From: an uncultured Lactobacillus sp.
GTDB taxonomy: Bacteria; Bacillota; Bacilli; Lactobacillales; Lactobacillaceae
Direction of reading: 5' to 3'
Assembly: GCA_910587695.1 (NCBI GenBank)
Contig: CAJUNC010000007.1
Coordinates: forward strand, 1-64,000
Length of the DNA: 64,000 bases
Part shown: piece after piece, positions 1-8,253 of the stretch
How the letters are laid out: each line of letters starts with the position of its first letter
Numbering within the stretch: position 1 is the first letter of the stretch
Translations under genes and position numbers: made by a program
Notes under the pieces: model-generated
Told to the model about the DNA's origin: nothing
The model's database searches: none
What the model saw: the letters and a program-made list of their open reading frames with translations, nothing else

Positions 1-60
1 AGAGACCCTGCACATTTGCTTATCGAAACTTTGTTCAGTTTTCAAAGATCTACTTTTTAT
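1..60 (-). promoter_or_regulatory. rRNA operon leader (boxA-like), 16S gene outside window
   Basis: Read on the minus strand, positions 50-30 give GATCTTTGAAAACTGAACAA, which closely resembles the boxA-containing leader found just before 16S rRNA in Bacillus and Lactobacillaceae. It is preceded by four tandem promoters pointing the same way. The structural rRNA would start beyond the left edge, so the operon itself is inferred. The same string also occurs in 16S-23S spacers, but the promoters upstream argue for the leader. Confidence 0.75.
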
Positions 61-88
61 AAATCAGCTGTTTAGCAACAACTTCTTT

Positions 89-117
89 ATTATATCATCT
101 CGCAGAATCGATGTCAA
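89..117 (-). promoter_or_regulatory. rRNA promoter P1 (proximal)
   Basis: On the minus strand TTGACA (117-112), a 17-base spacer and TATAAT (94-89) form a perfect sigma-A promoter. An A/T-only stretch lies directly upstream of the -35 (118-140), as in UP elements of rRNA promoters. Confidence 0.88.
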
Positions 118-166
118 TAATTATTTTTAAATAATTATTTAACCATCATTTCTAGGCGACTTATTT

Positions 167-196
167 ATCTTACCAAACCATCAAATGATTTGTCAA
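167..196 (-). promoter_or_regulatory. rRNA promoter P2
   Basis: TTGACA (196-191), 18-base spacer, TAAGAT (172-167), minus strand, with an A/T-rich tract upstream of the -35. It lies 79 bases behind P1. Confidence 0.72.
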
Positions 197-243
197 TAAA
201 TATTTTGTTTTTTATTATCGTTGATTTCAACAACAACTTTTAT

Positions 244-273
244 ATCTTATCATTATCAACAACTCAATGTCAA
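244..273 (-). promoter_or_regulatory. rRNA promoter P3
   Basis: TTGACA (273-268), 18-base spacer, TAAGAT (249-244), minus strand: the same -35/-10 pair and spacer length as P2, and an A-rich run immediately upstream of the -35. Confidence 0.72.
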
Positions 274-316
274 TAACTTTTTTTAAGTTGCTGTCGTCAT
301 CTCAACGACAAATAAT

Positions 317-345
317 ATATTACCAAGTCTTACTGCCAACGTCAA
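317..345 (-). promoter_or_regulatory. rRNA promoter P4 (distal)
   Basis: TTGACG (345-340), 17-base spacer, TAATAT (322-317), minus strand, with an A-run upstream that overlaps the end of the phosphatase gene. The fourth of four promoters spaced 72-79 bases apart. Confidence 0.65.
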
Positions 346-359
346 CAACTTTTTTAAAT

Positions 360-980
360 TTATTTTAAGTGCGTTGTATCATTCCATTTTTGAAGTTCAA
401 ATATCGACTGATCTTTGGCTTCTAAAACTGTTACCGACGTATTAGCAACTAATCCTTCACGGCGAATGGTATTGAGATCTTTTCCTAAAAGATGTTTAAC
501 GCCAAATGTTATCACTAACGCATGTGCCGTCACTAAGACATTACCTTTAGGATAACGCTCAGCGATCTGAGTCAAAGCTCTTTTTACACGTTTTGCTAAT
601 TCAGGATAGTTTTCCGCCTTGATCGCACTACCATCAAAATTGAGCGGATCATTCAAAAATGTCTGCCAAATAGGGTCAGCTTGATGTTTAGCCGCTAGAT
701 CACCATCCCAGATCCCAAAATCAAATTCTCTTAGATCATCAAAAGTCTCAAACTGTAATGGCGTCTTAAATTGAGCTACGATATTTTTACCAGTATCTAA
801 AGCTCGCTTTTGCGGACTGGAAAAAGCCGCTACAAAATCGATATCAGCTAAAGCTTTACCAGTTCGCTTTGCATCGGCTATGCTTTGAGGCAATAATGGT
901 GAATCATGTACAGCACCTTGCAAACGGCCATCACGATTGTACTCAGTTTTACCGTGGCGTACCAAATAAAAAGTTGTCAT
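360..980 (-). CDS. Histidine phosphatase family protein
   Basis: 206 residues, normal length for the phosphoglycerate-mutase-like/PhoE-GpmB branch. The catalytic RHG motif is at residues 8-10 (His9 is the phospho-acceptor). A second-half RAL arginine is at 59, the acid Glu in LREFDFG near 85, and the second histidine in VTAHALV at 153. This makes a cytosolic broad-specificity phosphatase likely; the substrate cannot be told. The AGGAG sits immediately against the ATG, which is tighter than usual, but the N-terminal strand before RHG has the standard length, so this start is kept. It ends only about 15 bases from the distal rRNA promoter, so its transcript may run into the rRNA operon. Confidence 0.9.
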   Translation of the reverse strand: MTTFYLVRHGKTEYNRDGRLQGAVHDSPLLPQSIADAKRTGKALADIDFVAAFSSPQKRALDTGKNIVAQFKTPLQFETFDDLREFDFGIWDGDLAAKHQADPIWQTFLNDPLNFDGSAIKAENYPELAKRVKRALTQIAERYPKGNVLVTAHALVITFGVKHLLGKDLNTIRREGLVANTSVTVLEAKDQSIFELQKWNDTTHLK

Positions 981-1069
981 CTCCTATACATCCCTTCAAA
1001 AAACACTTGTTACATTTTACGCTATTCGATTTATTCGTGCAACTTCTATAACATGTTCGACAATACAAC

Positions 1070-1107
1070 AAAGGACCCATCACGATATAAAATCATGATA
1101 GGTCCCT
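1070..1107 (-). terminator. Hairpin after serS; core of an intergenic repeat element
   Basis: Inverted repeat AAAGGACCCATCACGAT / ATCATGATAGGTCCCTT with a short AT loop, between serS and the phosphatase gene. On the minus strand it is followed by TTTGTTG, only a modest U-run. The flanks (CATGTTCGACAATAC on the left, ATGCAACACTGCC on the right) resemble those of the hairpins at 31 and 44.8 kb. Confidence 0.6.
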
Positions 1108-1154
1108 TATCGTTCATGCAACACTGCCACATTATCGCACGAGCATCTTAATAA

Positions 1155-2441
1155 TTATGCTTTTGGATCATCTTTTGTGATCTTTTCTAAACCACCCATA
1201 TATGGACGCAAAGCTTCAGGGATCGTAACTGAACCGTCTTCATTTTGGTAATTTTCCAAAATAGCAGCTACTGTCCGACCAACAGCTAGACCTGAACCAT
1301 TTAGAGTATGCACGAATTGCAATTTGCCATTTTCATCACGGTATTGGATATGTGCGCGTCGTGCTTGGAAATCTTCACAGTTAGAACAACTTGAGATCTC
1401 ACGATAAGTATCTTGTGCAGGCATCCAAACTTCAAGGTCGTGTGTCATAGCTGCACTAAAGCCCATATCGCCTGTTGATAAAGTGATCACATGGTATGGT
1501 AAGCCCAATTTTTCCATGATATCGCCGGCATTTTGGGTCATTTTTTCTAATTCGTTATATGATTCTTCTGGCTTAGAGAACTTGACCATTTCAACTTTAT
1601 TGAATTGATGCATCCGAATAAGGCCACGCGTATCACGCCCTGCACTACCAGCTTCGGAACGAAAGCTTGGTGTCAAAGCTGTAAAGTAGACTGGCAATTG
1701 GTCTGTTGGGATAACTTCATCACGGTAATAGTTAGTCAATGGAACTTCCGCAGTTGGGATCAAAGTCATATCTTCACCATTTACTTGGTAAACATCTTCT
1801 TTGAACTTAGGGAATTGCCCCGTACCATACATCGTCTTTGCATTTACGATATATGGTGGTAAAACTTCAGTATAGCCTTCCTTAGCGTGTTCATCCAACA
1901 TAAAGTTATAGACTGCACGTTCCAAACGAGCACCCCAACCTTTGTAGTAAACAAAACGCGCACCAGAAACTTTAGCTCCACGTTCAAAATCTAAGATACC
2001 TAGATCTTCACCGATATCCCAGTGAGCTTTAGGTTCAAAATCAAATTTACGTGGAGTCCCCACTTTACGCAATTCAACGTTGTAATCTTCATCAGGACCG
2101 ACTGGGATCGTTTCGTTAGGCAAGTTTGGTAAGCGCGCAGCCATATCATGAACGAGCTCTTCAACTTCGGCTAATTGCGCATCGAGTTGCTTGATCTGAC
2201 CACCGACTTCACGCATTGCTGTGATCGCTTCAGTCGCATCTTCTTTGTTACGCTTAGCTTGCGCGATCGCTTCGGATACTTCATTACGCTTTTGCTTCAA
2301 GGATTCTGATCTCACCAAAAGTTCACGGCGTTCTTTATCTTTTGCCAATAATGTATCGATCGTTTCAGCTTCCACACCACGTGTTGCTAAACGCGCCTTG
2401 ATATCATCTGGATTTTGACGGATCATTTTAATATCTAACAT
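1155..2441 (-). CDS. serS: Seryl-tRNA synthetase
   Basis: 428 residues, full length for bacterial SerRS. The N-terminal tRNA-binding helical hairpin is visible as a charged coiled coil at about residues 30-105. The class II catalytic core follows, with motif 2 around the FRSEAGSAGRDTRGLIR stretch and motif 3 GSGLAVGRTVAAILENYQ at about 382-399. It charges tRNA-Ser (and tRNA-Sec where present) in the cytosol. Translation starts at ATG behind AGGGGG. It is preceded by a T-box leader, so expression should rise when uncharged tRNA-Ser accumulates. Confidence 0.97.
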   Translation of the reverse strand: MLDIKMIRQNPDDIKARLATRGVEAETIDTLLAKDKERRELLVRSESLKQKRNEVSEAIAQAKRNKEDATEAITAMREVGGQIKQLDAQLAEVEELVHDMAARLPNLPNETIPVGPDEDYNVELRKVGTPRKFDFEPKAHWDIGEDLGILDFERGAKVSGARFVYYKGWGARLERAVYNFMLDEHAKEGYTEVLPPYIVNAKTMYGTGQFPKFKEDVYQVNGEDMTLIPTAEVPLTNYYRDEVIPTDQLPVYFTALTPSFRSEAGSAGRDTRGLIRMHQFNKVEMVKFSKPEESYNELEKMTQNAGDIMEKLGLPYHVITLSTGDMGFSAAMTHDLEVWMPAQDTYREISSCSNCEDFQARRAHIQYRDENGKLQFVHTLNGSGLAVGRTVAAILENYQNEDGSVTIPEALRPYMGGLEKITKDDPKA

Positions 2442-2474
2442 ACTATTGCCCCCTAATTTAGCTAATAATTTTAT

Positions 2475-2700
2475 CTAATCGAAAAAAAGAGCCTTTCCAT
2501 CCCCTAAATTGGGACGAAAAGACTCTTTTCGCGGTACCACCCAAGTTCGACATAACGTCGCACTCACATACAAATAACGGTTTTCCCGTGCGGCATTACC
2601 CGCCCATACAAGGTCACGCTGGAGTTTCGGCGTCATGGTTTGCAGCAACCACCATGTCTCTGTCATGCCTACTTATGGCGAACTCAGATGTTTCGATTAT
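2475..2700 (-). promoter_or_regulatory. T-box riboswitch leader of serS
   Basis: The minus-strand leader carries the diagnostic T-box GGTGGTACCGCG (2542-2530). It is followed by an intrinsic terminator with arms at 2529-2513 and 2498-2482 (AAGAGTCTTTTCGTCCC / GGGATGGAAAGGCTCTT, then a U-run). T-box RNAs bind uncharged tRNA; pairing of the tRNA 3' end to the T-box loop stabilises the antiterminator. I did not assign the specifier codon with confidence; serine follows from the downstream gene. A 63-codon reading frame inside the leader is a by-product of the RNA structure. Confidence 0.93.
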
Positions 2701-2710
2701 TTATACCAGT

Positions 2711-2739
2711 ATCATAATATTTATTTTGTAAAATAGCAA
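2711..2739 (-). promoter_or_regulatory. Promoter of the serS leader
   Basis: TTGCTA (2739-2734), 17-base spacer, TATGAT (2716-2711) on the minus strand, just before the T-box leader and directly behind the lysP stop codon. Confidence 0.5.
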
Positions 2740-2741
2740 GC

Positions 2742-4226
2742 CTATTCTAGACTTTCATCGATTTTTTCTTGCGTTTCTATTTTTTCTTTGGAAATATCAT
2801 GTGGGGTCAGATCCACTTTATCCAATGGAATAACTTTAGTCTTATATTTGATCTTATAGTAAGCATACAAGATGATGAACAATGGAACTGACATATAAGA
2901 GACCCCGATCGCTTGCCAGTTAAAGTCCTTGAATGATTGGATATCTTGACCGATGATGACTAAGATACACAAGATCAAAGCTAAGATCGGACCAAATGGG
3001 AACCACTTAGCCTTGTATTTCAACTCACTTAGATCATGCCCTTGCGCTTTGAAAGCACGGCGGAAACGATAATGTGAGACTGCGATCCCGATCCAAGCGA
3101 TAAAACCAGTCAAACCACTGGCACTTACTAAGAAAGTATAAACTTGGTTACCAAAGATACTTGCTAAAAAGGTCAACAACCCAATGATCGTCGTCCCGAT
3201 CAAAGCAAAGATCGGGATCCCACGTGAGTTGACCCGCGCAAACATCTTCGGTGCATCCCCATCGACACCTAAAGCAAACAACATCCGAGTCGAAGCATAC
3301 ATCCCTGAGTTAGCAGCCGATAAGACCGACGTCAAAATAACAGCATTCATCACCGAAGCAGCTGAGGCAAGTCCTGCTCGCTTAAAGACCAAGGTAAATG
3401 GACTGATCGCGATATCACTTGCTTCAGAACCTAATAAGTTTGGACTAGTATAAGGAATGATGCAGGCGATCACAAAGATCGAAAGGATATAAAAAAGCAA
3501 GATCCGCCAAAAGACTTGTTTGATCGCTTTTGGTAAACTCTTTTCAGGATCTTTAGTCTCACCCGCTGTGATCCCGATCAATTCAGTCCCTTGAAACGAG
3601 AACCCAGCCACAACAAAGACGCTCAAGATCGTTGGGATCCCCCCAACAAATGGTGCATCGCCTTTAGTGAAGTTTTCTAAGTAAGTTGCATGCCCACCTA
3701 GAATACCAAAGATCGTCAATAAACCAACTGCTAAAAAGACAATAACTGTCACAACTTTTATCAAAGCCATCCAGTATTCAGCTTCCCCAAAAGATTTAAC
3801 TGATAAGGCATTGATCAAAAAGATGAGTAGTAACGCTGATAAACTAAAGACCCAAGCTGGAACATGTGGGAACCAAAATTTCAAAACTAATGCAACTGTC
3901 GAGATATCGACCGCTAATGTGATCGCCCAGTTGAACCAATAATTCCATCCCATCGCAAAACCAAATGCTGGATCAACAAAGCGGCGCGCATAAGTCGCAA
4001 ACGAACCTGTCACGGGAAGATAAGTTGCCATTTCCCCTAATGATGTCATCAAAAAGTAGACCATCAGACCGATCCCTAGATACGCCACTAAAGCGCCCCC
4101 AGGTCCAGCGGTCGAGATCGCTGATCCACTGGCCACAAATAAACCAGTTCCGATACTACCACCAAGTGCGATCATCGACAAATGTCTTGTCTTCAATGAT
4201 CGCTTCATTGTGTTCTTCTCTGCCAT
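2742..4226 (-). CDS. lysP: Lysine-specific APC permease
   Basis: 494 residues with about 12 hydrophobic segments. The N-terminal APC signature GGSIGTGLFVASG is at about 22-34 and is typical of the amino-acid transporter (AAT) branch that includes LysP. It would import lysine with protons across the membrane. The strongest substrate evidence is outside the protein: the leader is a lysine (L-box) riboswitch ending in a terminator, so the gene is shut off when lysine is high. The start ATG follows GGAGG with a 7-base gap. Confidence 0.93.
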   Translation of the reverse strand: MAEKNTMKRSLKTRHLSMIALGGSIGTGLFVASGSAISTAGPGGALVAYLGIGLMVYFLMTSLGEMATYLPVTGSFATYARRFVDPAFGFAMGWNYWFNWAITLAVDISTVALVLKFWFPHVPAWVFSLSALLLIFLINALSVKSFGEAEYWMALIKVVTVIVFLAVGLLTIFGILGGHATYLENFTKGDAPFVGGIPTILSVFVVAGFSFQGTELIGITAGETKDPEKSLPKAIKQVFWRILLFYILSIFVIACIIPYTSPNLLGSEASDIAISPFTLVFKRAGLASAASVMNAVILTSVLSAANSGMYASTRMLFALGVDGDAPKMFARVNSRGIPIFALIGTTIIGLLTFLASIFGNQVYTFLVSASGLTGFIAWIGIAVSHYRFRRAFKAQGHDLSELKYKAKWFPFGPILALILCILVIIGQDIQSFKDFNWQAIGVSYMSVPLFIILYAYYKIKYKTKVIPLDKVDLTPHDISKEKIETQEKIDESLE

Positions 4227-4264
4227 GAAAATTCCTCCTATTTTTTAGAGAAGTCGTGCAAGCA

Positions 4265-4303
4265 TATAAAAAGCGCACCTCCGAGACATCGAAAGTGCGC
4301 TTT
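4265..4303 (-). terminator. Lysine-riboswitch expression-platform terminator
   Basis: On the minus strand AAAGCGCACTTTCGA...GGTGCGCTTTTT forms a GC-rich stem followed by a U-run, between the L-box aptamer and the lysP start. It should form when lysine is bound. Confidence 0.88.
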
Positions 4304-4329
4304 GATAATCTATCAATTCATTCTTGTAG

Positions 4330-4515
4330 CAAACTGCCACTCATCTCGATAGCGCTCCGTAGTTTATAACTACGACAGTTCCCGATCTCTTAAACCGGGC
4401 CCCAGCCTAGACAAAATAAAGTTTGCCCGGCTTCGGCAAATTCCCCTTTCACTAGGTTTTAGCGTTGCTTTATCAACTCCACCTAGCTACTGATGGTTTT
4501 TGCGACCTCTTCTTC
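4330..4515 (-). promoter_or_regulatory. Lysine riboswitch (L-box) aptamer
   Basis: The minus strand shows the ordered L-box signatures: GAGGTCGC at 4509-4502, then the CATCAGTAGCTA segment, AGTTGATAAAGC, GAAAGGGGAATTTGCCGA, a GGGCCCGG region, GGGAACTGTCGTAG and the closing GAGATGAGTGGCA at 4347-4335. This order and these sequences match the known lysine aptamer. With the following terminator it is a transcriptional OFF switch for lysP. Confidence 0.94.
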
Positions 4516-4532
4516 GACGTTTTCAATTTCCA

Positions 4533-4561
4533 ATTTTAACTTGGATGCGATCTAATTGCAA
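4533..4561 (-). promoter_or_regulatory. Promoter of the L-box/lysP transcript
   Basis: TTGCAA (4561-4556), 17-base spacer, TAAAAT (4538-4533), minus strand, about 15 bases upstream of the first conserved L-box segment. Confidence 0.6.
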
Positions 4562-4570
4562 GCCATATCT

Positions 4571-5293
4571 TTAATTTTGTCCCTCAGCTTGCTTTATCTG
4601 AGCATGTAGATCCGCGATCGCTAAATCTTTATCTAAAAATTCTTGATCTGCCACTGGGAAATGTTGTTCGATCGTAGCAAACGGCTGTAATTGGACCGTA
4701 GCTTTCTCTATTTCAAAATCAAGTAAGTGGCCTCCCATTGATCTATCGTCGGCTAAGAAATGCAAGTGATAGCCGGCTGCTGCCATCCCTTGAAACATTT
4801 CTGGCGCAAAATAGCCGATGACCGTGCCAGTGATCGCTTCAGCATCAAACAAGGCCTGCTCATCAGCCACTTGCGTCAATGTCTTATAAGGGCGTGTTTG
4901 CTTTGCAACAGCGCGCGTTTTGACTTTGTTGAAGCGTCCCGTGATCTTAACTGCAAAGAACAGATTTTTGTACGGATAATCAGCCAAGATCTGTTCACCC
5001 AACTGCTTTTGTGTCAAAGCTCTAGCCATAAACGTATCTTTTGCTTGGTCAAAGTGGACCGTAGCAAAAGGAACTTTTTCTTCTGGCTTTAAGACGCGGA
5101 CCTCACCTGTACTTTGGACCAAATAAGGTGTGTGGTCTAATAAGACCATTTCACCATCTAGCCCACTAGCAGTCCCGATCCCAAGATCACCATGCTCTAA
5201 CAGTTTTGCTACTGTCAATGTACCTTCAAATAGACCAGGAACTAACATCCCTAAGGTCCCGTGTTGATAGACTCGACTTTCATATTTTTCCAT
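4571..5293 (-). CDS. alsD: Alpha-acetolactate decarboxylase
   Basis: 240 residues, usual length. It converts alpha-acetolactate to acetoin, the second step of the acetoin/butanediol branch that removes excess pyruvate. The zinc-binding signature GYHLHFLADDRSMGGH lies at about 174-189, giving the expected ligands His176, His178 and His189. It starts with ATG after GAGGTAGAGG, 16 bases downstream of alsS, so the two are co-transcribed with alsS first. Confidence 0.96.
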   Translation of the reverse strand: MEKYESRVYQHGTLGMLVPGLFEGTLTVAKLLEHGDLGIGTASGLDGEMVLLDHTPYLVQSTGEVRVLKPEEKVPFATVHFDQAKDTFMARALTQKQLGEQILADYPYKNLFFAVKITGRFNKVKTRAVAKQTRPYKTLTQVADEQALFDAEAITGTVIGYFAPEMFQGMAAAGYHLHFLADDRSMGGHLLDFEIEKATVQLQPFATIEQHFPVADQEFLDKDLAIADLHAQIKQAEGQN

Positions 5294-5309
5294 ATATCCT
5301 CTACCTCGA

Positions 5310-6989
5310 TCAATGTAATTGGTCTTCCAAGATCGTCTTACCTAGCTCTTGGTTGAAACTGTAATCGACCGGTACGTCCACGATCGTTGGTCCCTGTTCT
5401 TTGAAGGCCTTATCTAATACTTCTTCTAATTCAGAGGCTTTGTTGACACGATAACCCTTAGCGCCAAAACTTTCTGCATATTTCACAAAATCGACTGGAC
5501 CAAATTTGACAGCAGCAGACTTGCCATATTTCATCTCTTCTTGGAATTTGACCATATCGTAGTTACCATCATTCCAAATGATGTGTACGATATTTAAATT
5601 CAACCGGACTGCAGTTTCCAAGTCTTGTGATGAAAACAAGAAACCACCATCACCTGAAACAGAGACCACTTTTGTATCAGGACGGACCAAAGCCGCTGAG
5701 ATCGCCCACGGTAAAGCCACCCCTAATGTTTGCATCCCGTTACTAAAGAGTAAGTGGCGTGGTTCATAGCTTCTAAAGTGACGTGCCATCCAAATATAGA
5801 AACTACCAACGTCGACTGTCACGGTCATTTCATCTGTGACCCGATCTTGTAAAGCTTGGATGATACTCAATGGATGACTTTGAACTTGATCTTTTGTAAC
5901 TTCAGGCGGAACATCACGTTTTTGCAAAGTCTTACGCAACGAATCCAAGTAAGCCTTTGATCCTTCTGGGACTGAGTAGCCCTTCATGTATGGCAACAAG
6001 AAATCTAATGTTTGGGAAATGTCACCAACTAATTCACGTTCTGGTTGATAATTCTTATCGATCTCAGCTCGCATCGAATCGATAACTACGATATTGGCAC
6101 TGCGATCAGAATTCCAGTTACGTGGTTCATATTCGATAGGATCATATCCGATCGCGATCACAAGGTCACTTTTCTTGAGCAATTGGTCCCCAGGTTGATT
6201 TCTAAATAGGCCGACCCGACCAAAGAAGTCATCTTCCAATTCCCGTGGGATGATCCCAGCACCTTGGAAAGTTTCGACCACTGGTAAATGTGTCGCAGCG
6301 ATCAAACGGCGGATCGCATCTGTTGTTTCAGGATCAGAAGCCCGCATACCTAACAAAAGTACTGGTAGCTTGGCTGCTTTGATACGTTGGGAGAGTAAAG
6401 TCGATTCGATCGGACTAGCTGGTCCCAATTTTGGTGCTTCAAGTGGCTCGATCACACTGGTCTTCACCTTACCGTCTGTCACGTCTTGTGGTACTGAAAC
6501 AAAACTTGCGCCTTGCTTAGAGGCTTCAGCTTCTTGGTAAGCATTGGCGATCACTTCTGAAACATTTTCTGGTTCTTGGACTTCAGCACTGTACTTCGTG
6601 ATCGGTTCAAACAAAGCTGCATTTTTCATGCTTTGGTGCGTCAAGCGCAAAAGGTCTGTTCGTTGTACTTGACCAGCGATCGCTAAAACAGGATCACCTT
6701 CCGCTGTAGCAGTTACCAAACCAGTAGCCAAGTTGGAAGCTCCTGGACCTGACGTTGCGATCACGACCCCAGGTTTACCTGTGATCCGCCCTACACCCGC
6801 AGCCATGAAAGCCGCATTTTGCTCATGACGCGTCAAAACAAATTTTGGTGTACGTGGATCTTTAGGATGTTCGAGCAATTCAAAAACCCGGTCGATCTTA
6901 GCTCCCGGGATCCCAAAAACAAATTTAACATCATGATTGATCAAACTATCAACGATCGCATCCGCGCCATAATATTCTTTTTCCGACAC
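5310..6989 (-). CDS. alsS: Catabolic acetolactate synthase
   Basis: 559 residues. It joins two pyruvates into alpha-acetolactate using thiamine diphosphate. The catalytic Glu is in the RHEQNAAFMA segment (Glu56); the ThDP-binding GDGG...N motif begins at about 446 (GDGGFLFSSQDLETAV...IIWND). No small regulatory subunit lies nearby and the partner is alsD, both typical of the FAD-independent catabolic enzyme rather than IlvB. The start is GTG, eight bases behind AGGGGG. A weak cre-like element (AAAACGTTTAAA, about 7010-7021) lies just upstream, so catabolite control is possible. Confidence 0.95.
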   Translation of the reverse strand: MSEKEYYGADAIVDSLINHDVKFVFGIPGAKIDRVFELLEHPKDPRTPKFVLTRHEQNAAFMAAGVGRITGKPGVVIATSGPGASNLATGLVTATAEGDPVLAIAGQVQRTDLLRLTHQSMKNAALFEPITKYSAEVQEPENVSEVIANAYQEAEASKQGASFVSVPQDVTDGKVKTSVIEPLEAPKLGPASPIESTLLSQRIKAAKLPVLLLGMRASDPETTDAIRRLIAATHLPVVETFQGAGIIPRELEDDFFGRVGLFRNQPGDQLLKKSDLVIAIGYDPIEYEPRNWNSDRSANIVVIDSMRAEIDKNYQPERELVGDISQTLDFLLPYMKGYSVPEGSKAYLDSLRKTLQKRDVPPEVTKDQVQSHPLSIIQALQDRVTDEMTVTVDVGSFYIWMARHFRSYEPRHLLFSNGMQTLGVALPWAISAALVRPDTKVVSVSGDGGFLFSSQDLETAVRLNLNIVHIIWNDGNYDMVKFQEEMKYGKSAAVKFGPVDFVKYAESFGAKGYRVNKASELEEVLDKAFKEQGPTIVDVPVDYSFNQELGKTILEDQLH

Positions 6990-7108
6990 ACTTAATTCCC
7001 CCTACTCGATTTAAACGTTTTCTCATTTCTAACTATAACTATATACATAACACAATTTATTTTCAAGTAGAGTGCAAGTCAAAGTATTAAGCGTTATTTC
7101 AGATAAAC

Positions 7109-7140
7109 AAAAAACGCGTCGGGAACACCCGTACGCGTTT
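7109..7140 (-). terminator. Intrinsic terminator after the Rrf2 gene
   Basis: Minus strand: AAACGCGTACGGG / CCCGACGCGTTTTTT, a GC-rich stem plus U-run directly after the stop codon at 7144. Confidence 0.88.
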
Positions 7141-7143
7141 AGC

Positions 7144-7674
7144 TCATAATTTCAAACTATTTTTTATCTTCTTGACCAAGGCTTCGATCTGGTCGGGGTC
7201 GCCACCGCCCAAATGATTCCAATCGATCCGAGGAATCATCTTAGTGTTAAAAGTCTCACATAGCAATTGATAGATCGTGACCTGGGATAAGTGGTTTATC
7301 CAAAGTGCATCTGCCACGGCAAAAGCTCGTTGGATCGCACTACTACCTTCTTTAGCCAGGGGCTTAAAATCCGAAAAGACCGCATTGAATAGATCAGTAC
7401 TTGGATAAGATACAAGCGGCCCTTCGACTACTTCAACGATCTGCGCTAAGTTGATCTTGGCTGGGTCACGAGCTAATCTAAAGCCACCATTATTACCTGA
7501 AGCTGAAGTCACTAAACCACCAACGACCAATTTACGCATCAATTTACGAAGATAGGTCTGTGAGCCTTTGAGTCGGGCGTGGATCACAGTTGAGGATAAG
7601 GGAATATCTTGTTCTTGCGTCGCTAGCAACGCTAAAATACAAACTGATTGTTCAAACCCTCGCTTTAACTGCAT
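7144..7674 (-). CDS. Rrf2 family transcriptional regulator
   Basis: 176 residues. Residues 1-85 form the Rrf2 winged helix: the LARxLxxxxxYLRKLMRKLVVGGLV region is followed by the wing SGNNGGFRLA and the LAQIVEVVEGP helix. The three-cysteine iron-sulfur cluster found in IscR/NsrR is absent: only a Cys near residue 12 and a late Cys are present. Metal sensing is therefore unlikely and it resembles the YwnA-type branch. It stands immediately upstream of alsS-alsD in the same direction but is separated by a terminator. Control of als by this protein is only a guess from position. Confidence 0.85.
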   Translation of the reverse strand: MQLKRGFEQSVCILALLATQEQDIPLSSTVIHARLKGSQTYLRKLMRKLVVGGLVTSASGNNGGFRLARDPAKINLAQIVEVVEGPLVSYPSTDLFNAVFSDFKPLAKEGSSAIQRAFAVADALWINHLSQVTIYQLLCETFNTKMIPRIDWNHLGGGDPDQIEALVKKIKNSLKL

Positions 7675-7685
7675 ATTTTCACCCC

Positions 7686-8189
7686 CTATAGTTGCTTATA
7701 AAATAACAATTGTGAACGATTTTCTTGGACAACGAACCACTCATTGACAACATATTTTTCGATGACTTCAAAACCACAGCGCTCTAGTAATTTGATCGAT
7801 GCTTGATTTCGCTTGGCGACTCGTGCTTCTAGTCCGACCGCACCTTTGCTTTGGGCGAGCTGGCTAAGTGCTCTAAGCGCTTCGGTCATATAGCCTTTAT
7901 GCCAATAATTCTGATTTAGCACGTAACCTACCTCAAAGACCAGTCCAGCTTGGTGGGCAGAAGCTTCATATAGACCGATATTGCCAATGACTTTTTGCTG
8001 TTCTTTGAGTTCGATCACAAATTGCTTTTTACTTTGTAACATTTTCCCAAAAAATAGCGCCTGCATCAATGTATCACACGGCATAAAGCCCGCATCTTTG
8101 GCCACTTGTTTTTGACTAGTGTATTCTAAAACATCGGCTGCATCTAATGGATCAAAGTTTCTCAACAAAAGGCGCCTTGTCTCTAGCAT
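7686..8189 (-). CDS. GNAT family N-acetyltransferase (RimJ/RimL type)
   Basis: 167 residues from the chosen start. The N-terminus METRRLLLRNF-like (here LETRRLLLRNFDPLDAADVLEY) and the C-terminal motifs EVGYVLNQNYWHKGYMTEAL and RNQASIKLLERCGFE are those of acetyl-CoA-dependent RimJ/RimL-like enzymes, which acetylate ribosomal protein N-termini or small amines. The longer reading frame to 8213 places GAGGTG inside itself; ATG at 8189 lies six bases behind that GAGGTG and is preferred. The gap to the Rrf2 gene is only 11 bases, so they form a pair. The substrate is unknown. Confidence 0.85.
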   Translation of the reverse strand: MLETRRLLLRNFDPLDAADVLEYTSQKQVAKDAGFMPCDTLMQALFFGKMLQSKKQFVIELKEQQKVIGNIGLYEASAHQAGLVFEVGYVLNQNYWHKGYMTEALRALSQLAQSKGAVGLEARVAKRNQASIKLLERCGFEVIEKYVVNEWFVVQENRSQLLFYKQL

Positions 8190-8253
8190 CGCACCCACCT
8201 CGTTTGGCGACATTCATTATCTAAATTATACGCTTGCCTTACTTTAATTACCA

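Noticed and set aside
906..1151. 81-codon plus-strand frame between phosphatase and serS
   Set aside because: It covers the hairpin at 1070-1107 and antisense phosphatase sequence; no initiation signal and no recognisable protein.
2475..2666. 63-codon frame on the minus strand upstream of serS
   Set aside because: It lies wholly inside the T-box leader; its sequence is explained by conserved RNA structure and it has no Shine-Dalgarno.
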